A stretch of 59,707 nucleotides of DNA from contig NZ_AKJX01000019.1 in NCBI RefSeq assembly GCF_000276605.1, positions 1-59,707 of the forward strand, in the 5' to 3' direction. Position 1 is the stretch's first letter. Every line of letters begins with the position of its first letter. The notes beneath the pieces are model-generated. The model had not been told where the DNA came from. It did not search any database and worked only from the letters and a program-made list of their open reading frames with translations. Origin of the DNA: Acidovorax sp. CF316. GTDB lineage: Bacteria > Pseudomonadota > Gammaproteobacteria > Burkholderiales > Burkholderiaceae_C. A program made the position numbers and the translations under genes. Shown here one piece after another: positions 1 through 8,707 of the stretch.

Positions 1-50
1 GCGGGGGGGAGGGGCATGGTGTGCGGGGCCTTGGTCTGTGGTGGGATCAG

Positions 51-82
51 AAAGCAAAAAGCCGCCTGGAGGCCAAGGCGGC
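51..82 (-). terminator. Rho-independent terminator downstream of the peroxiredoxin gene
   Basis: Read on the minus strand, a 7-bp GC-rich stem (arms 61-67 and 76-82) is followed by TTTTTGCTTT. It lies about 120 nt beyond the stop codon of the peroxiredoxin gene, which suggests a rather long 3' untranslated region. The plus-strand reading has only three T residues, so the element acts mainly on the minus strand. Nothing else recognisable is seen in positions 1-200. Confidence 0.7.
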
Positions 83-200
83 TTTGTCGGGGAGGGCGGT
101 CGTTGCGGAATCCGGAAGCATTGGCCCCATTATGCCCATTCCCGGTGGCACATCGGCGCCCGGTGGGCGGGGCTGCTGCGGGCCGGCCCGCAGCCCGGCT

Positions 201-686
201 TCAGGCGGCTTTTTTCAGGGCCTTGATGCCCTTGACGGCCTTGAGCACTTCGTCCACGTGGCCGGGGACCTTCAGGCCGCGCCATTCCTGCACCAGGAGG
301 CCGTCGGGGCCGATCAGGAAGGTGCTGCGCTCGATGCCCTTGACCTTCTTGCCGTACATGATCTTGTTCTTGACCACGCCGAACATGTGGCACATCTTCT
401 CTTCGGTGTCGGCGATCAGCTCGAACGGCAGTTCCAGCTTTTCCTTGAAGTCGTCGTGCGACTTCATGTTGTCGCGCGACACGCCGAACACGGCTGCGCC
501 GGCCTTCACGAAATCCTTGTACTTGTCACGGAACTGCATGGCCTCCGTCGTGCAGCCCGGGGTGTTGTCCTTGGGATAGAAGTACAGAACCAGAATTTGG
601 CCAAGGTGGGAGGTGTTGGAGACCTTCAGTCCACCAGTCGCGTTGGCTTCAAATTCAGGGAGGGGTTTGTTGACAACGATCGCCAT
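201..686 (-). CDS. bcp: Bcp/PrxQ-type thioredoxin-dependent peroxiredoxin lacking the usual resolving cysteine
   Basis: Cytoplasmic thiol peroxidase of 161 aa that reduces hydrogen peroxide and organic hydroperoxides. The AhpC/TSA fold covers the whole protein, and the active-site motif YPKDNTPGCTTEA places the peroxidatic cysteine at Cys45. Classical Bcp proteins carry a resolving cysteine five residues later, but here position 50 is Met. The only other cysteine is Cys99 (KMCHMFG), so resolution would need Cys99 or an external thiol. The gene is monocistronic, with a terminator at 51-82. The start is the ATG at 686, which gives the family's usual N-terminus. Family assignment is firm; the exact reductant is unknown. 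Confidence 0.93.
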   Translation of the reverse strand: MAIVVNKPLPEFEANATGGLKVSNTSHLGQILVLYFYPKDNTPGCTTEAMQFRDKYKDFVKAGAAVFGVSRDNMKSHDDFKEKLELPFELIADTEEKMCHMFGVVKNKIMYGKKVKGIERSTFLIGPDGLLVQEWRGLKVPGHVDEVLKAVKGIKALKKAA

Positions 687-875
687 ATCACTTCAATCTC
701 TCAGGATGTAGTCGTTGATAAGCCAGGGGAGTGGGGGTGTTATTGCTTTTGGAAGGCCCCTGACCGCAACCGGAGATTTTACCCTGAAACGGACTCTTTC
801 GCGAATCGCATTCTGTAACCAAAGTACACAGGCTGGAACCTGTTCGGTACCTGGCGATGTCCTGTGCACCCGTTT

Positions 876-1253
876 TCAGGGCGCTGCCTCCAGCAGCAGG
901 GCCACCACCACGTTGCGGCCTTCGCCTGCCAGGATGTTGTAGGTGCGGCAGGCGGCGGCTGTGTCCATGGTCTCCAGGCCCAGGCGGCGCGCCATCAGCG
1001 GCTGCAGCCATGCCGGTGGCGGAAACCGGTTGCGCTGGCCGCTGCCGAAGATGACCAGCTCGGTATCGAGTTTCGCGAGCTCGGCAAAATGCTCGGCCGT
1101 GAGGTCTTCGTAGCGCGCGCAGGGCCAGGCCTGGCGCAGCCCGTTCGAGCCGACGATCACGCTGTGGGTGATCTTTTCGCCATCCACCCCGATCCAGCCT
1201 GGGCCATAGCCCGTGACGGTTTGTACGTTGGCTTTGTCCGGCTGGAATTTCAT
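876..1253 (-). CDS. Mth938-like domain protein (DUF498 / NDUFAF3-like family)
   Basis: A 125-aa protein of the Mth938-like fold (COG3737). Features seen are the glycine-rich N-terminal hairpin GYGPGWIGVDGEKITHSVIV, a central LDTELVIFGSGQRNRFPP segment and the C-terminal CRTYNILAGEGRNVVVALL, all typical of the family. The eukaryotic relative NDUFAF3 is a complex I assembly factor. Whether this bacterial copy serves the nuo operon 40 kb away is unknown. It is transcribed divergently from the aminotransferase gene. A TATAAT hexamer lies about 62 nt upstream on its strand. Confidence 0.8.
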   Translation of the reverse strand: MKFQPDKANVQTVTGYGPGWIGVDGEKITHSVIVGSNGLRQAWPCARYEDLTAEHFAELAKLDTELVIFGSGQRNRFPPPAWLQPLMARRLGLETMDTAAACRTYNILAGEGRNVVVALLLEAAP

Positions 1254-1314
1254 GGTGTGCGTCGGGTGCGCGGCGCGGGCCCGGGGGTCCGCCTCGCTGG
1301 TGATCTGTGGTCAA

Positions 1315-1320
1315 ATTATA
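1315..1320 (-). promoter_or_regulatory. Candidate -10 box (TATAAT) for the Mth938-like gene
   Basis: A perfect TATAAT on the minus strand lies 62 nt upstream of the ATG at 1253, in the 143-bp divergent spacer shared with the aminotransferase gene. No good -35 hexamer is found 16-18 nt upstream, so the call rests on the -10 alone. Confidence 0.35.
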
Positions 1321-1396
1321 GGTTTCGCCCATTGGCCGGCCCCGTTGGCTGACCCTGGTGCGAACCGCACTTTTTCTCCACCGCACCCTCCAGCGC

Positions 1397-2632
1397 ATGA
1401 AAACCGTCCAGAAATCCGCCAAGCTTGCCAACGTCTGCTACGACATCCGGGGCCCGATCATGGACGCGGCCAAGAAGATGGAGGAGGACGGCCACAAGAT
1501 CATCAAGCTCAACATCGGCAACCTGGCGGTGTTCGGCTTCGATGCGCCCGAAGAGATCCAGCAGGACATGATCCGCAACCTGCCCAACTCGGCCGGCTAT
1601 TCGGACAGCAAGGGCATCTTCGCGGCCCGCAAGGCCGTGATGCACGAGACGCAAAAGCAGGGCATCAAGGGCGTGGTCCTCGATGACATCTACCTGGGCA
1701 ACGGCGCCAGCGAGCTGATCGTGATGGCCACCAACGCCCTGCTGGACGACGGTGACGAACTGCTGCTGCCCTCGCCCGATTACCCGCTGTGGACGGCGGC
1801 GGCCAGCCTCTCGGGCGGCACGCCCGTGCACTACCTGTGTGAAGAGGCCAACGGCTGGATGCCCGACCTGGCTGACATCCGCGCCAAGATCACGCCGCGC
1901 ACCAAGGGCATCGTGGTCATCAACCCGAACAACCCCACGGGCGCGCTGTACTCGGACGAGTTGCTCCGCGGCATCGTCGCCATCGCGCGCGAGCATGGCC
2001 TGGTGATCTTCGCCGACGAGGTCTACGACAAGGTGCTGTACGACGGTGCCACGCACACCGCCATCGGCTCGCTCAGCGAGGACGTGCTCACCCTGACCTT
2101 CAACTCGCTGTCCAAGAGCTACCGCTCCTGCGGCTACCGGGCGGGCTGGCTTGTGGTCTCGGGCGACAAGAAGCCGGCGCGCGACTACATCGAGGGCCTG
2201 AACATGCTCTCCAACATGCGCCTGTGCGCCAACGTGCCGGGGCAGTGGGCCATCCAGACCGCGCTGGGCGGCCACCAGAGCATCAACGAGCTGGTGTGCG
2301 AGGGCGGCCGCCTGCGCAAGCAGCGCGATCTGGCCTACGAATTGATCACCGCCATCCCGGGCGTCACCTGCGTGAAGCCGCGCGCCGCGCTGTACATGTT
2401 CCCGCGCCTGGACCCGGCCATCTACCCGATCAAGGACGACCAGCAGTTCTTCCTGGAGCTGCTGCAGGAGACCAAGGTCATGCTGGTGCAGGGCACCGGC
2501 TTCAACTGGGCGGCGCCCGACCATTTCCGCATCGTGTTCCTGCCCCACGAGGACGACCTGCGCGACGCCATCGGCCGAGTGGCCCGCTTCCTGGAGCAGT
2601 ACCGCAAGCGCCAGCAGACCGCGGCTGCCTGA
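1397..2632 (+). CDS. Alanine-type pyridoxal-phosphate aminotransferase (AlaA/AlaC family)
   Basis: Class I/II aminotransferase of 411 aa, cytoplasmic, closest in motif content to the alanine aminotransferases AlaA and AlaC (pyruvate plus glutamate to alanine plus 2-oxoglutarate). The NPNNPTG motif is at 176-182. The Schiff-base lysine is Lys240 in SLSKSYRSCGYRAGW, followed by the phosphate-binding arginine of the fold. The frame opens further upstream at 1358, but the ATG at 1397 (MKTVQKSAKL) gives the family N-terminus. It is followed after 37 bp by a DUF1176 gene and then hom-thrC. Exact substrate preference cannot be read from the sequence. Confidence 0.88.
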   Translation: MKTVQKSAKLANVCYDIRGPIMDAAKKMEEDGHKIIKLNIGNLAVFGFDAPEEIQQDMIRNLPNSAGYSDSKGIFAARKAVMHETQKQGIKGVVLDDIYLGNGASELIVMATNALLDDGDELLLPSPDYPLWTAAASLSGGTPVHYLCEEANGWMPDLADIRAKITPRTKGIVVINPNNPTGALYSDELLRGIVAIAREHGLVIFADEVYDKVLYDGATHTAIGSLSEDVLTLTFNSLSKSYRSCGYRAGWLVVSGDKKPARDYIEGLNMLSNMRLCANVPGQWAIQTALGGHQSINELVCEGGRLRKQRDLAYELITAIPGVTCVKPRAALYMFPRLDPAIYPIKDDQQFFLELLQETKVMLVQGTGFNWAAPDHFRIVFLPHEDDLRDAIGRVARFLEQYRKRQQTAAA

Positions 2633-2669
2633 AGCGGCCCGGCCCGCTGACCGACAGGAGACCTGCCCC

Positions 2670-3713
2670 ATGCGCAACCGCCTTGCTGCCCGAGCCCTGG
2701 CACTGCTCGCCGGCCTGACTGCGTTGGTGCTGGTGCCGCTGCAGGCCGCGGACAAGGATCTCGTGGGCTTCAGGCACAAGGACTGGGGCCTGCAGTGCGA
2801 TAACACCCGGGCCTGCCGGGCCGTGGGCTACCAGGCCGACGCCGGTGATTCCGAACCCGTCTCCATCCGCCTGACCCGCGAGGCCGGGCCCGGCACGCCA
2901 GTGCTGGTGGACCTGCAGGTCTCGACCGAGCAGGCCACGCCGGCAGCGCTGAACCTCCAGGTGGGCAAGCTTTCGCTGCCCGGCCTCACGGGCGACATCC
3001 CGCGCATTCCTGCTGGCCAGGTGGCGGCACTGCTGCAGGCGCTGCAGAAGAACGAGGAGGCCATCGTCACCGCGGGCAAGGACCGGTGGGTGCTATCGCT
3101 CTCCGGTGCCTCCGCCGTGCTGCTCAAGATGGACGAGGCCCAGGGCCGCGTTGGCACGCCGGGCGCCCTGGTCAAGCGCGGCACCCAGGCCGAGTCCTCG
3201 GTGCTGGCCGCTGTGCCGGCGCCGGTGGTCCATGCCGTGCGCGCATTGCCCGAACGCAAGGGCGATGCCGCGCTGGCCAAGCCGCTGCTTGCCGCCATCG
3301 ACGCCAAGGAGGTGGGCGAGCGCTGCAATGGCGATCACCCCAAGCCCGCCGACGTGCAGGTACATCGCCTTACCGACCGCAAGGTACTGCTGTCCATCCC
3401 CTGTGCCATGGGCGCCTACAATTTCGGTGGACTGAACTGGCTGGCCAACGACCGCCCGCCCTACCAGCCGCAGCAACTCGACGCCGAAGGCGAATTCGAT
3501 GCGGCAGATGGCTCGATCCGCTCCTCCATGAAGGGACGCGGCATCGGTGACTGCTGGTCCCTCGTGGAATGGCATTTCGACGGCAAAGGCTTCGTGCTGA
3601 CCGGCGAATCCGGCGACAGCATGTGCCGCGGCTTCGCCGGCGGCGCCTGGCAACTGCCTGTCCGAATCTCCAAGGTGGTCCTGCCCACCAACCCTGTTTC
3701 CAAGAAACCCTGA
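2670..3713 (+). CDS. Exported DUF1176-domain protein
   Basis: A 347-aa protein with a clear Sec signal peptide (MRNRLAARAL then a hydrophobic run, cleavage near LQAA at about residue 26) and a DUF1176 body. Characteristic parts are the early FRHKDWGLQCDNTRACRAVGY with two cysteines, the middle GAYNFGGLNWLA and the C-terminal GRGIGDCWSLVEWHFDGKGFVLTGESGDSMCRG. It is probably periplasmic; the spaced cysteine pairs suggest disulfides. Function is unknown. It lies between the aminotransferase (37 bp upstream) and hom (11 bp downstream) on the same strand, so it is probably co-transcribed with the threonine genes without an obvious metabolic link. Confidence 0.85.
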   Translation: MRNRLAARALALLAGLTALVLVPLQAADKDLVGFRHKDWGLQCDNTRACRAVGYQADAGDSEPVSIRLTREAGPGTPVLVDLQVSTEQATPAALNLQVGKLSLPGLTGDIPRIPAGQVAALLQALQKNEEAIVTAGKDRWVLSLSGASAVLLKMDEAQGRVGTPGALVKRGTQAESSVLAAVPAPVVHAVRALPERKGDAALAKPLLAAIDAKEVGERCNGDHPKPADVQVHRLTDRKVLLSIPCAMGAYNFGGLNWLANDRPPYQPQQLDAEGEFDAADGSIRSSMKGRGIGDCWSLVEWHFDGKGFVLTGESGDSMCRGFAGGAWQLPVRISKVVLPTNPVSKKP

Positions 3714-3724
3714 TTTTTATGACC

Positions 3725-5059
3725 ATGAAACCCATCCAAGTAGGCCTGCTGGGCATCGGCACCGTCGGCAGCGGCGTGTTCAACGTACTGCAGCGCAACC
3801 AGGAAGAAATCCGCCGCCGCGCGGGCCGCGGCATCGAGATCACCATGGTGGCCGACCTGGACGTGGAGCGCGCACGGGCTGCCGTGGGTGCAGGCATCCA
3901 GGTGGTCAACGACGCGCGCGCCATCATCGCCAACCCCGACATCGACATCGTCATCGAGCTCATCGGCGGCTACGGCATCGCGCGTGCGCTGGTGCTCGAG
4001 GCCATTGCCGCCGGCAAGCACGTGGTCACCGCCAACAAGGCGCTGCTGGCCGTGCACGGCACCGAGATCTTCGCGGCCGCATCGGCCAAGGGCGTGATGG
4101 TGGCCTTCGAGGCCGCCGTGGCCGGTGGCATCCCCATCATCAAGGCACTGCGCGAAGGCCTCACGGCCAACCGCATCCAGTGGATCGCCGGCATCATCAA
4201 CGGCACCACCAACTTCATCCTGTCCGAGATGCGCAGCAAGGGCCTGGATTTCGACGTGGTGCTCAAGGAAGCGCAGCGCCTGGGCTATGCCGAAGCCGAT
4301 CCCACCTTCGACATCGAAGGCGTGGACGCCGCCCACAAGGTCACGCTGATGAGCGCGATTGCCTTCGGCATCCCGGTGCAGTTCGACAAGGCCTATGTCG
4401 AGGGCATCACCAAGCTCGGCGCGGCCGACATCAAGTACGCCGAGCAGCTGGGCTACCGCATCAAGCTCCTGGGTATCACCAAGCGTGCGGACAAGGGCAT
4501 CGAGCTGCGCGTGCACCCGAGCCTGGTGCCTTCCAAGCGCCTGATCGCCAACGTCGAGGGCGCCATGAACGCCGTCGTGGTGCAGGGCGACGCCGTGGGC
4601 ACCACGCTGTACTACGGCAAGGGCGCGGGCAGCGAGCCCACCGCCAGCGCCGTGATCGCCGACCTGGTGGACATCGCCCGCCTGCACACGGCCGACCCCG
4701 AGCACCGCGTGCCGCACCTGGCCTTCCAGGCCAACACCTTGACCGATGCCATGGGCACGCTGCCGCTGCTGCCCATGAGCGAAGTGGTCACCAGCTACTA
4801 CCTGCGCCTGCGCGTGGCCGACCAGGCCGGCGTGCTGGCCAAGGTCACGGGCCTGCTGGCCGAGGCCGGCATCAGCATCGACGCCATGCTGCAGCGCGAA
4901 GCCGACGAAGTCGGCGGAGAGGGTTCCACGCAAACGGACCTCATCATCCTCACGCACGAGACGCGCGAAGGCACCATGGACGCCGTGCTGGCCCAGATGC
5001 AGGCCCTGCCCACCGTGCTGGCCCCGATCACGCGCATCCGCAAGGAAGAGCTCAACTGA
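3725..5059 (+). CDS. hom: Homoserine dehydrogenase
   Basis: Reduces aspartate semialdehyde to homoserine with NAD(P)H, the branch point toward threonine and methionine. The 444-aa protein has an N-terminal Rossmann motif GLLGIGTVGSGV (residues 7-18), the catalytic domain with TANKALLA and IINGTTNFILSEM, the segment LGYAEADPTFDIEGVDAAHK, and a C-terminal ACT domain (about residues 350-430, YYLRLRVADQAGVLAKVTGLLAEAGISID) expected to bind threonine for feedback control. An ATG two codons earlier (3719) is possible; neither start has a strong ribosome binding site. thrC follows after 40 bp, so the two form the usual pair. Confidence 0.96.
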   Translation: MKPIQVGLLGIGTVGSGVFNVLQRNQEEIRRRAGRGIEITMVADLDVERARAAVGAGIQVVNDARAIIANPDIDIVIELIGGYGIARALVLEAIAAGKHVVTANKALLAVHGTEIFAAASAKGVMVAFEAAVAGGIPIIKALREGLTANRIQWIAGIINGTTNFILSEMRSKGLDFDVVLKEAQRLGYAEADPTFDIEGVDAAHKVTLMSAIAFGIPVQFDKAYVEGITKLGAADIKYAEQLGYRIKLLGITKRADKGIELRVHPSLVPSKRLIANVEGAMNAVVVQGDAVGTTLYYGKGAGSEPTASAVIADLVDIARLHTADPEHRVPHLAFQANTLTDAMGTLPLLPMSEVVTSYYLRLRVADQAGVLAKVTGLLAEAGISIDAMLQREADEVGGEGSTQTDLIILTHETREGTMDAVLAQMQALPTVLAPITRIRKEELN

Positions 5060-5099
5060 CGCAGCCGGCACACGCGCCCTGAACGCAGACGGAACCCCC

Positions 5100-6530
5100 A
5101 TGAAATACCTCAGCACCCGCGGCCATGCAGACCGCAAGCAGTTCTGCGACATCCTGCTCGAAGGCCTGGCGCCCGATGGCGGCCTGTACCTGCCCGAGCA
5201 CTATCCGCAGGTCGACGACGCCATGCTCACGCGCCTGCGCAAGGCCTACCACGAGCAAGGCTACGCCGAGCTGGCCTTCCAGATCCTGTCGCTGTACATC
5301 GACGACATCCCGGCCGCCGACCTGAAGGCCCTGTGCGAGAAGACGTACACGGCCGAGGTCTTCGGCACCGGCGAGATCGTGCCCCTGCGCCACCTGGAAA
5401 ACAGCCTGTGGCTCGAAGGCCTGTCCAACGGCCCCACGCTGGCCTTCAAGGACATGGCCATGCAGCTCCTGGGCAACCTGTTCGAGTACGAACTGGGCCG
5501 CCGCGGCGAGGAGCTCAACATCCTCGGCGCCACGAGTGGCGACACCGGCAGCGCGGCCGAATACGCCATGCGCGGCAAGAAGGGCGTGCGCGTCTTCATG
5601 ACCAGCCCGCACGGCCGCATGAGCGCCTTCCAGCAGGCGCAGATGTTCAGCCTGCAGGACGAGAACATCCACAACATCGCCATCGAAGGCGTGTTCGACG
5701 ACTGCCAGGACATCGTCAAGGCCGTGAGCAACGACCTGCCCTTCAAGCGCAAGTACAAGATCGGCACCGTCAACTCCATCAACTGGGCGCGCCTGCTGGC
5801 GCAGGTGGTCTACTACTTCGCCGGCTACGTGCAGGCCACCGAGACCAACGACCAGCAGGTCAGCTTCACGGTACCGAGCGGCAACTTCGGCAACATCTGC
5901 GCGGGCCATGTGGCGCGCTCCATGGGCCTGCCGATCGCGAAACTGGTGCTGGCCACCAACGAGAACGACGTGCTCGACGAGTTCTTCCGCACGGGCGTGT
6001 ACCGCGTGCGCAGCAGTGCGGACACGCACGAAACATCGAGCCCCTCGATGGACATCAGCAAGGCCAGCAATTTCGAGCGATTCGTGTTCGACCTGCTGGG
6101 CCGCGATGGCGCGCGCACCAAGGCCCTGTTCGGCGATGCGCTGAACAAGGAGGGGAAGTTCGACCTGAGCGCTGACCCGCACTTTGCCGAGGCCGCCACC
6201 CGCTACGGCTTCGAGAGCGGCAAGAGCACCCATGCCGACCGCTTGGCTACCATCCGCGACAACTTCCAGCGCCATGGCGTGACCATCGATACCCACACCG
6301 CCGATGGCGTGAAGGTGGCGCTGGAGCACCACAGCAACCCGGCGGTGCCGATGATCGTGCTGGAGACGGCCCTGCCGATCAAGTTCGCCGAAACCATCGT
6401 CGAGGCCCTGGGCCAGGCACCGGACCGGCCTGCGAAGTTCGCCGGCATCGAAGACCTGCCCAAGCGCGTGCAGGTCATGCCGGCCGATGTGCGCCAGGTG
6501 CAGGCCTACATCGAGCGCCACTGCCAGTGA
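5100..6530 (+). CDS. thrC: Threonine synthase
   Basis: PLP enzyme of 476 aa converting O-phosphohomoserine to threonine and phosphate, the last step after hom. The PLP lysine is Lys117 in GPTLAFKDMAMQ, and the phosphate-binding loop is LGATSGDTGSAAEYAM. VPSGNFGNICAGHVA and the long C-terminal region match the gamma-proteobacterial ThrC type rather than the short archaeal type. The start ATG at 5100 gives MKYLSTRG, the usual N-terminus. It ends the hom-thrC unit; 136 bp without a clear terminator separate it from mobB. Confidence 0.96.
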   Translation: MKYLSTRGHADRKQFCDILLEGLAPDGGLYLPEHYPQVDDAMLTRLRKAYHEQGYAELAFQILSLYIDDIPAADLKALCEKTYTAEVFGTGEIVPLRHLENSLWLEGLSNGPTLAFKDMAMQLLGNLFEYELGRRGEELNILGATSGDTGSAAEYAMRGKKGVRVFMTSPHGRMSAFQQAQMFSLQDENIHNIAIEGVFDDCQDIVKAVSNDLPFKRKYKIGTVNSINWARLLAQVVYYFAGYVQATETNDQQVSFTVPSGNFGNICAGHVARSMGLPIAKLVLATNENDVLDEFFRTGVYRVRSSADTHETSSPSMDISKASNFERFVFDLLGRDGARTKALFGDALNKEGKFDLSADPHFAEAATRYGFESGKSTHADRLATIRDNFQRHGVTIDTHTADGVKVALEHHSNPAVPMIVLETALPIKFAETIVEALGQAPDRPAKFAGIEDLPKRVQVMPADVRQVQAYIERHCQ

Positions 6531-6666
6531 GGCACCCCCTTCCCGCCGCGCCCTGGGTGCGCCGGGCAATGGGTGCCTGTCGTTCGGGACGCCCTGGGGG
6601 GTCCCTGTCGCTCTGTGACGGAGCTTGGTGGACCATGGATGCCATGGCCTTGCGCAGGAGCATGGG

Positions 6667-7212
6667 ATGAAGGTGGTAGGTTTTGCAGGATTTTCCGGCA
6701 GCGGCAAGACCACGCTGGTCGAGCAGCTCATTCCCGAGATGCGGTTGCGCGGTCTGCGGGTCTCGGTGGTCAAGCACGCGCACCACAGCTTCGACATCGA
6801 CCATGTGGGCAAGGACACCTGGCGCCACCGCGAGGCCGGTGCCTTCGAGGTGGTGGCGGCCTCCGACCGCCGCCTGGCGCTGGTGCGCGAGTTCGAGCGC
6901 CCGGCCGAGCTCACCGTGCACCACCTGCTGGCCGAGCTGTACCAGGGCGTGGACTGGGTGCTGGTAGAAGGTTTCAAGGACAGCGACCTGCTCAAGGTCG
7001 AGGTCTGGCGTGCGCCCCAGGCCGGCCAGGCACCCAAGCCGGTGCGCTACGCCGAGGACGATTTCGTGGCCGCAGTGGCCACTGACGCGCCGGAGCAACT
7101 GCCCGTGCCCACCGGCCTGCCCCTGCTCGACCTGAACGACCCGGCCCAGGTCGTGGACTGGCTGCTGCACTATGCCGAGCGCTTCGAATACGACTGGGAC
7201 CTGCACCAATGA
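6667..7212 (+). CDS. mobB: Molybdopterin-guanine dinucleotide biosynthesis adapter MobB
   Basis: GTP-binding P-loop protein of 181 aa that assists MobA in attaching GMP to molybdopterin. Walker A is GFSGSGKT (residues 8-15). SVVKHAHHSFDID and DWVLVEGFKDSDLLKVEVWR are family signatures. The frame is open from 6625, but the ATG at 6667 follows a good AGGAG six to seven bases upstream and gives the correct N-terminus. Its stop overlaps the moeA start as ATGA, so the two are translationally coupled. No mobA is present nearby. Confidence 0.93.
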   Translation: MKVVGFAGFSGSGKTTLVEQLIPEMRLRGLRVSVVKHAHHSFDIDHVGKDTWRHREAGAFEVVAASDRRLALVREFERPAELTVHHLLAELYQGVDWVLVEGFKDSDLLKVEVWRAPQAGQAPKPVRYAEDDFVAAVATDAPEQLPVPTGLPLLDLNDPAQVVDWLLHYAERFEYDWDLHQ

Positions 7213-8447
7213 GACCCCTCACCGCTTTCAAGCCCCTCAAGTCCCTGGCCGACGCACTGGCCGAGCTGCTGGAACGCGCAACGCCGCTGGCAGGCACCGA
7301 TACGGTCACCACCTTCGATGCGGACGGCCGGGTGCTGGCCCAGGACGCCATCTCGTCCCTGCAGGTGCCTCCCAACGACAACAGCTCCATGGACGGCTAC
7401 GCCGTGCGCCGCGCCGACGTGGCCGCTGCAGGCACGGTGCTGCCCGTGTCGCAGCGCATTGCCGCCGGCAGCGCGGGCGCCCCCCTGCAGCCGGGCACGG
7501 CCGCGCGCATCTTCACCGGGGCACCGATCCCCGAAGGCGCCGATGCGGTGCTGATGCAGGAAGACTGCGAAGCCCTGGACGATGGCAGCAGCGTGCGCAT
7601 CAACGCCGTGCCAGCCGCCGGCCAGTGGATACGCCGGGCCGGTGAAGACATCACGCGCGGCGCCGTGGTGCTGTCCGCCGGCACCCGCCTGGCGCCCGCC
7701 GAACTGGGCCTGGCGGCGAGCATCGGCCTGCACCAGCTGCAGGTGGCGCGCCGCCCGCGCGTGGCGCTGTTCTCCACCGGCGACGAACTGGTCATGCCGG
7801 GAGATGTGCCGCCCGAGCAGATGCGCCCGGGCGCCATCTACAACAGCAACCGCTTCTTCCTGCGCGCCATGCTGCTGCGCCTGGGCTGCGAGGTGACCGA
7901 CCTGGGCATCGTGCCCGACCGGCGCGATGCGACCGTGCAGGCCCTGCAGCAGGCGAGCGAGGCCCATGACCTGATCCTCACCAGCGGCGGTGTGTCCGTG
8001 GGGGAAGAGGACCACATCAAACCCGCCGTGGAGTCGCTCGGAACGCTGGACCTCTGGCAGATTGCCATGAAGCCGGGCAAGCCCTTCGCCTACGGGCGGG
8101 TCGGCAACGCCCACTTCATGGGACTGCCCGGCAACCCGGTGTCGAGCTTTCTGACCTTTGCCCTGCTGGTGCGGCCCTTTCTGTTGCGCCTGCAGGGCGT
8201 GCAGGCCGTGGCCCCGCGCGCGCTGCCCGCCACGGCGCATTTCGCCTGGCCCCGGGCCGACAAGCGCCGGGAGTTTCTGCGCGTGCGGCACAACGCAGCG
8301 GGCGGGCTGGACCTGTTTTCCAACCAGAGCTCGGGCGTGCTCACGTCTGCTGCCTGGGGCGACGGCGTGGTGGACAACCCTGCCGGCCAGACGATCGCAC
8401 CGGGCGATACGGTGCAGTTCATTGCCTTTGCGGAGCTGCTGGGATGA
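7209..8447 (+). CDS. moeA: Molybdopterin molybdenumtransferase MoeA
   Basis: Inserts molybdate into adenylylated molybdopterin. The 412-aa protein has the standard MoeA plan: N-terminal domains with PNDNSSMDGYAVR and GTAARIFTGAPIPEGADAV, the MogA-like domain with FSTGDELV, TSGGVSVGEEDHIK and GLPGNPVSS, and a beta-barrel C-terminal domain. It overlaps mobB at its start and moaD at its end by 4 nt (ATGA at both junctions), indicating one translationally coupled operon mobB-moeA-moaD. Confidence 0.95.
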   Translation: MRPLTAFKPLKSLADALAELLERATPLAGTDTVTTFDADGRVLAQDAISSLQVPPNDNSSMDGYAVRRADVAAAGTVLPVSQRIAAGSAGAPLQPGTAARIFTGAPIPEGADAVLMQEDCEALDDGSSVRINAVPAAGQWIRRAGEDITRGAVVLSAGTRLAPAELGLAASIGLHQLQVARRPRVALFSTGDELVMPGDVPPEQMRPGAIYNSNRFFLRAMLLRLGCEVTDLGIVPDRRDATVQALQQASEAHDLILTSGGVSVGEEDHIKPAVESLGTLDLWQIAMKPGKPFAYGRVGNAHFMGLPGNPVSSFLTFALLVRPFLLRLQGVQAVAPRALPATAHFAWPRADKRREFLRVRHNAAGGLDLFSNQSSGVLTSAAWGDGVVDNPAGQTIAPGDTVQFIAFAELLG

Positions 8448-8695
8448 AAGTCACTGTGCGCTATTTCGCCTCCATCCGCGAGGCCATCGGCGAAGGCAGC
8501 GAGGCGGTGGACACCGCTGCTGGCACCCTGGGCGGGCTGCGCGACGAATTGATTGCGCGCGGCGGCGCCCATGCCGCCAGCCTGGCCCGCGGGCGGGCCG
8601 TGCGCATGGCGCTCGGCCAGGTGATGAGCGGTGAGGCCGCCGCCCTGCACGAAGGCGCCGAAGTGGCGTTCTTCCCGCCGGTCACGGGCGGTTGA
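8444..8695 (+). CDS. moaD: Molybdopterin synthase sulfur-carrier subunit MoaD
   Basis: Ubiquitin-like sulfur carrier of 83 aa. The C-terminus ends in the invariant Gly-Gly (FFPPVTGG), which becomes the thiocarboxylate donated to precursor Z in the MoaD-MoaE complex. The N-terminal beta strand KVTVRYFASIREAIG is typical. It overlaps moeA by 4 nt. Its partner moaE is not adjacent but 3.3 kb downstream on the same strand, beyond a block of four minus-strand genes. The stop is only 12 bp from the convergent dapA stop. Confidence 0.93.
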   Translation: MKVTVRYFASIREAIGEGSEAVDTAAGTLGGLRDELIARGGAHAASLARGRAVRMALGQVMSGEAAALHEGAEVAFFPPVTGG

Positions 8696-8707
8696 TCCCT
8701 TCCTTGG

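Noticed and set aside
3461-5152. A 563-codon minus-strand frame opposite hom
   Set aside because: Low-complexity His/Gly/Val translation typical of antisense frames in GC-rich genes; no start signals.
6531-6666. Possible small gene or RNA in the thrC-mobB spacer
   Set aside because: Only 136 bp of GC-rich sequence with weak, long-range complementarity (GGCACCC at 6531 with GGGTGCC at 6571); no start signal, promoter or U-tract.
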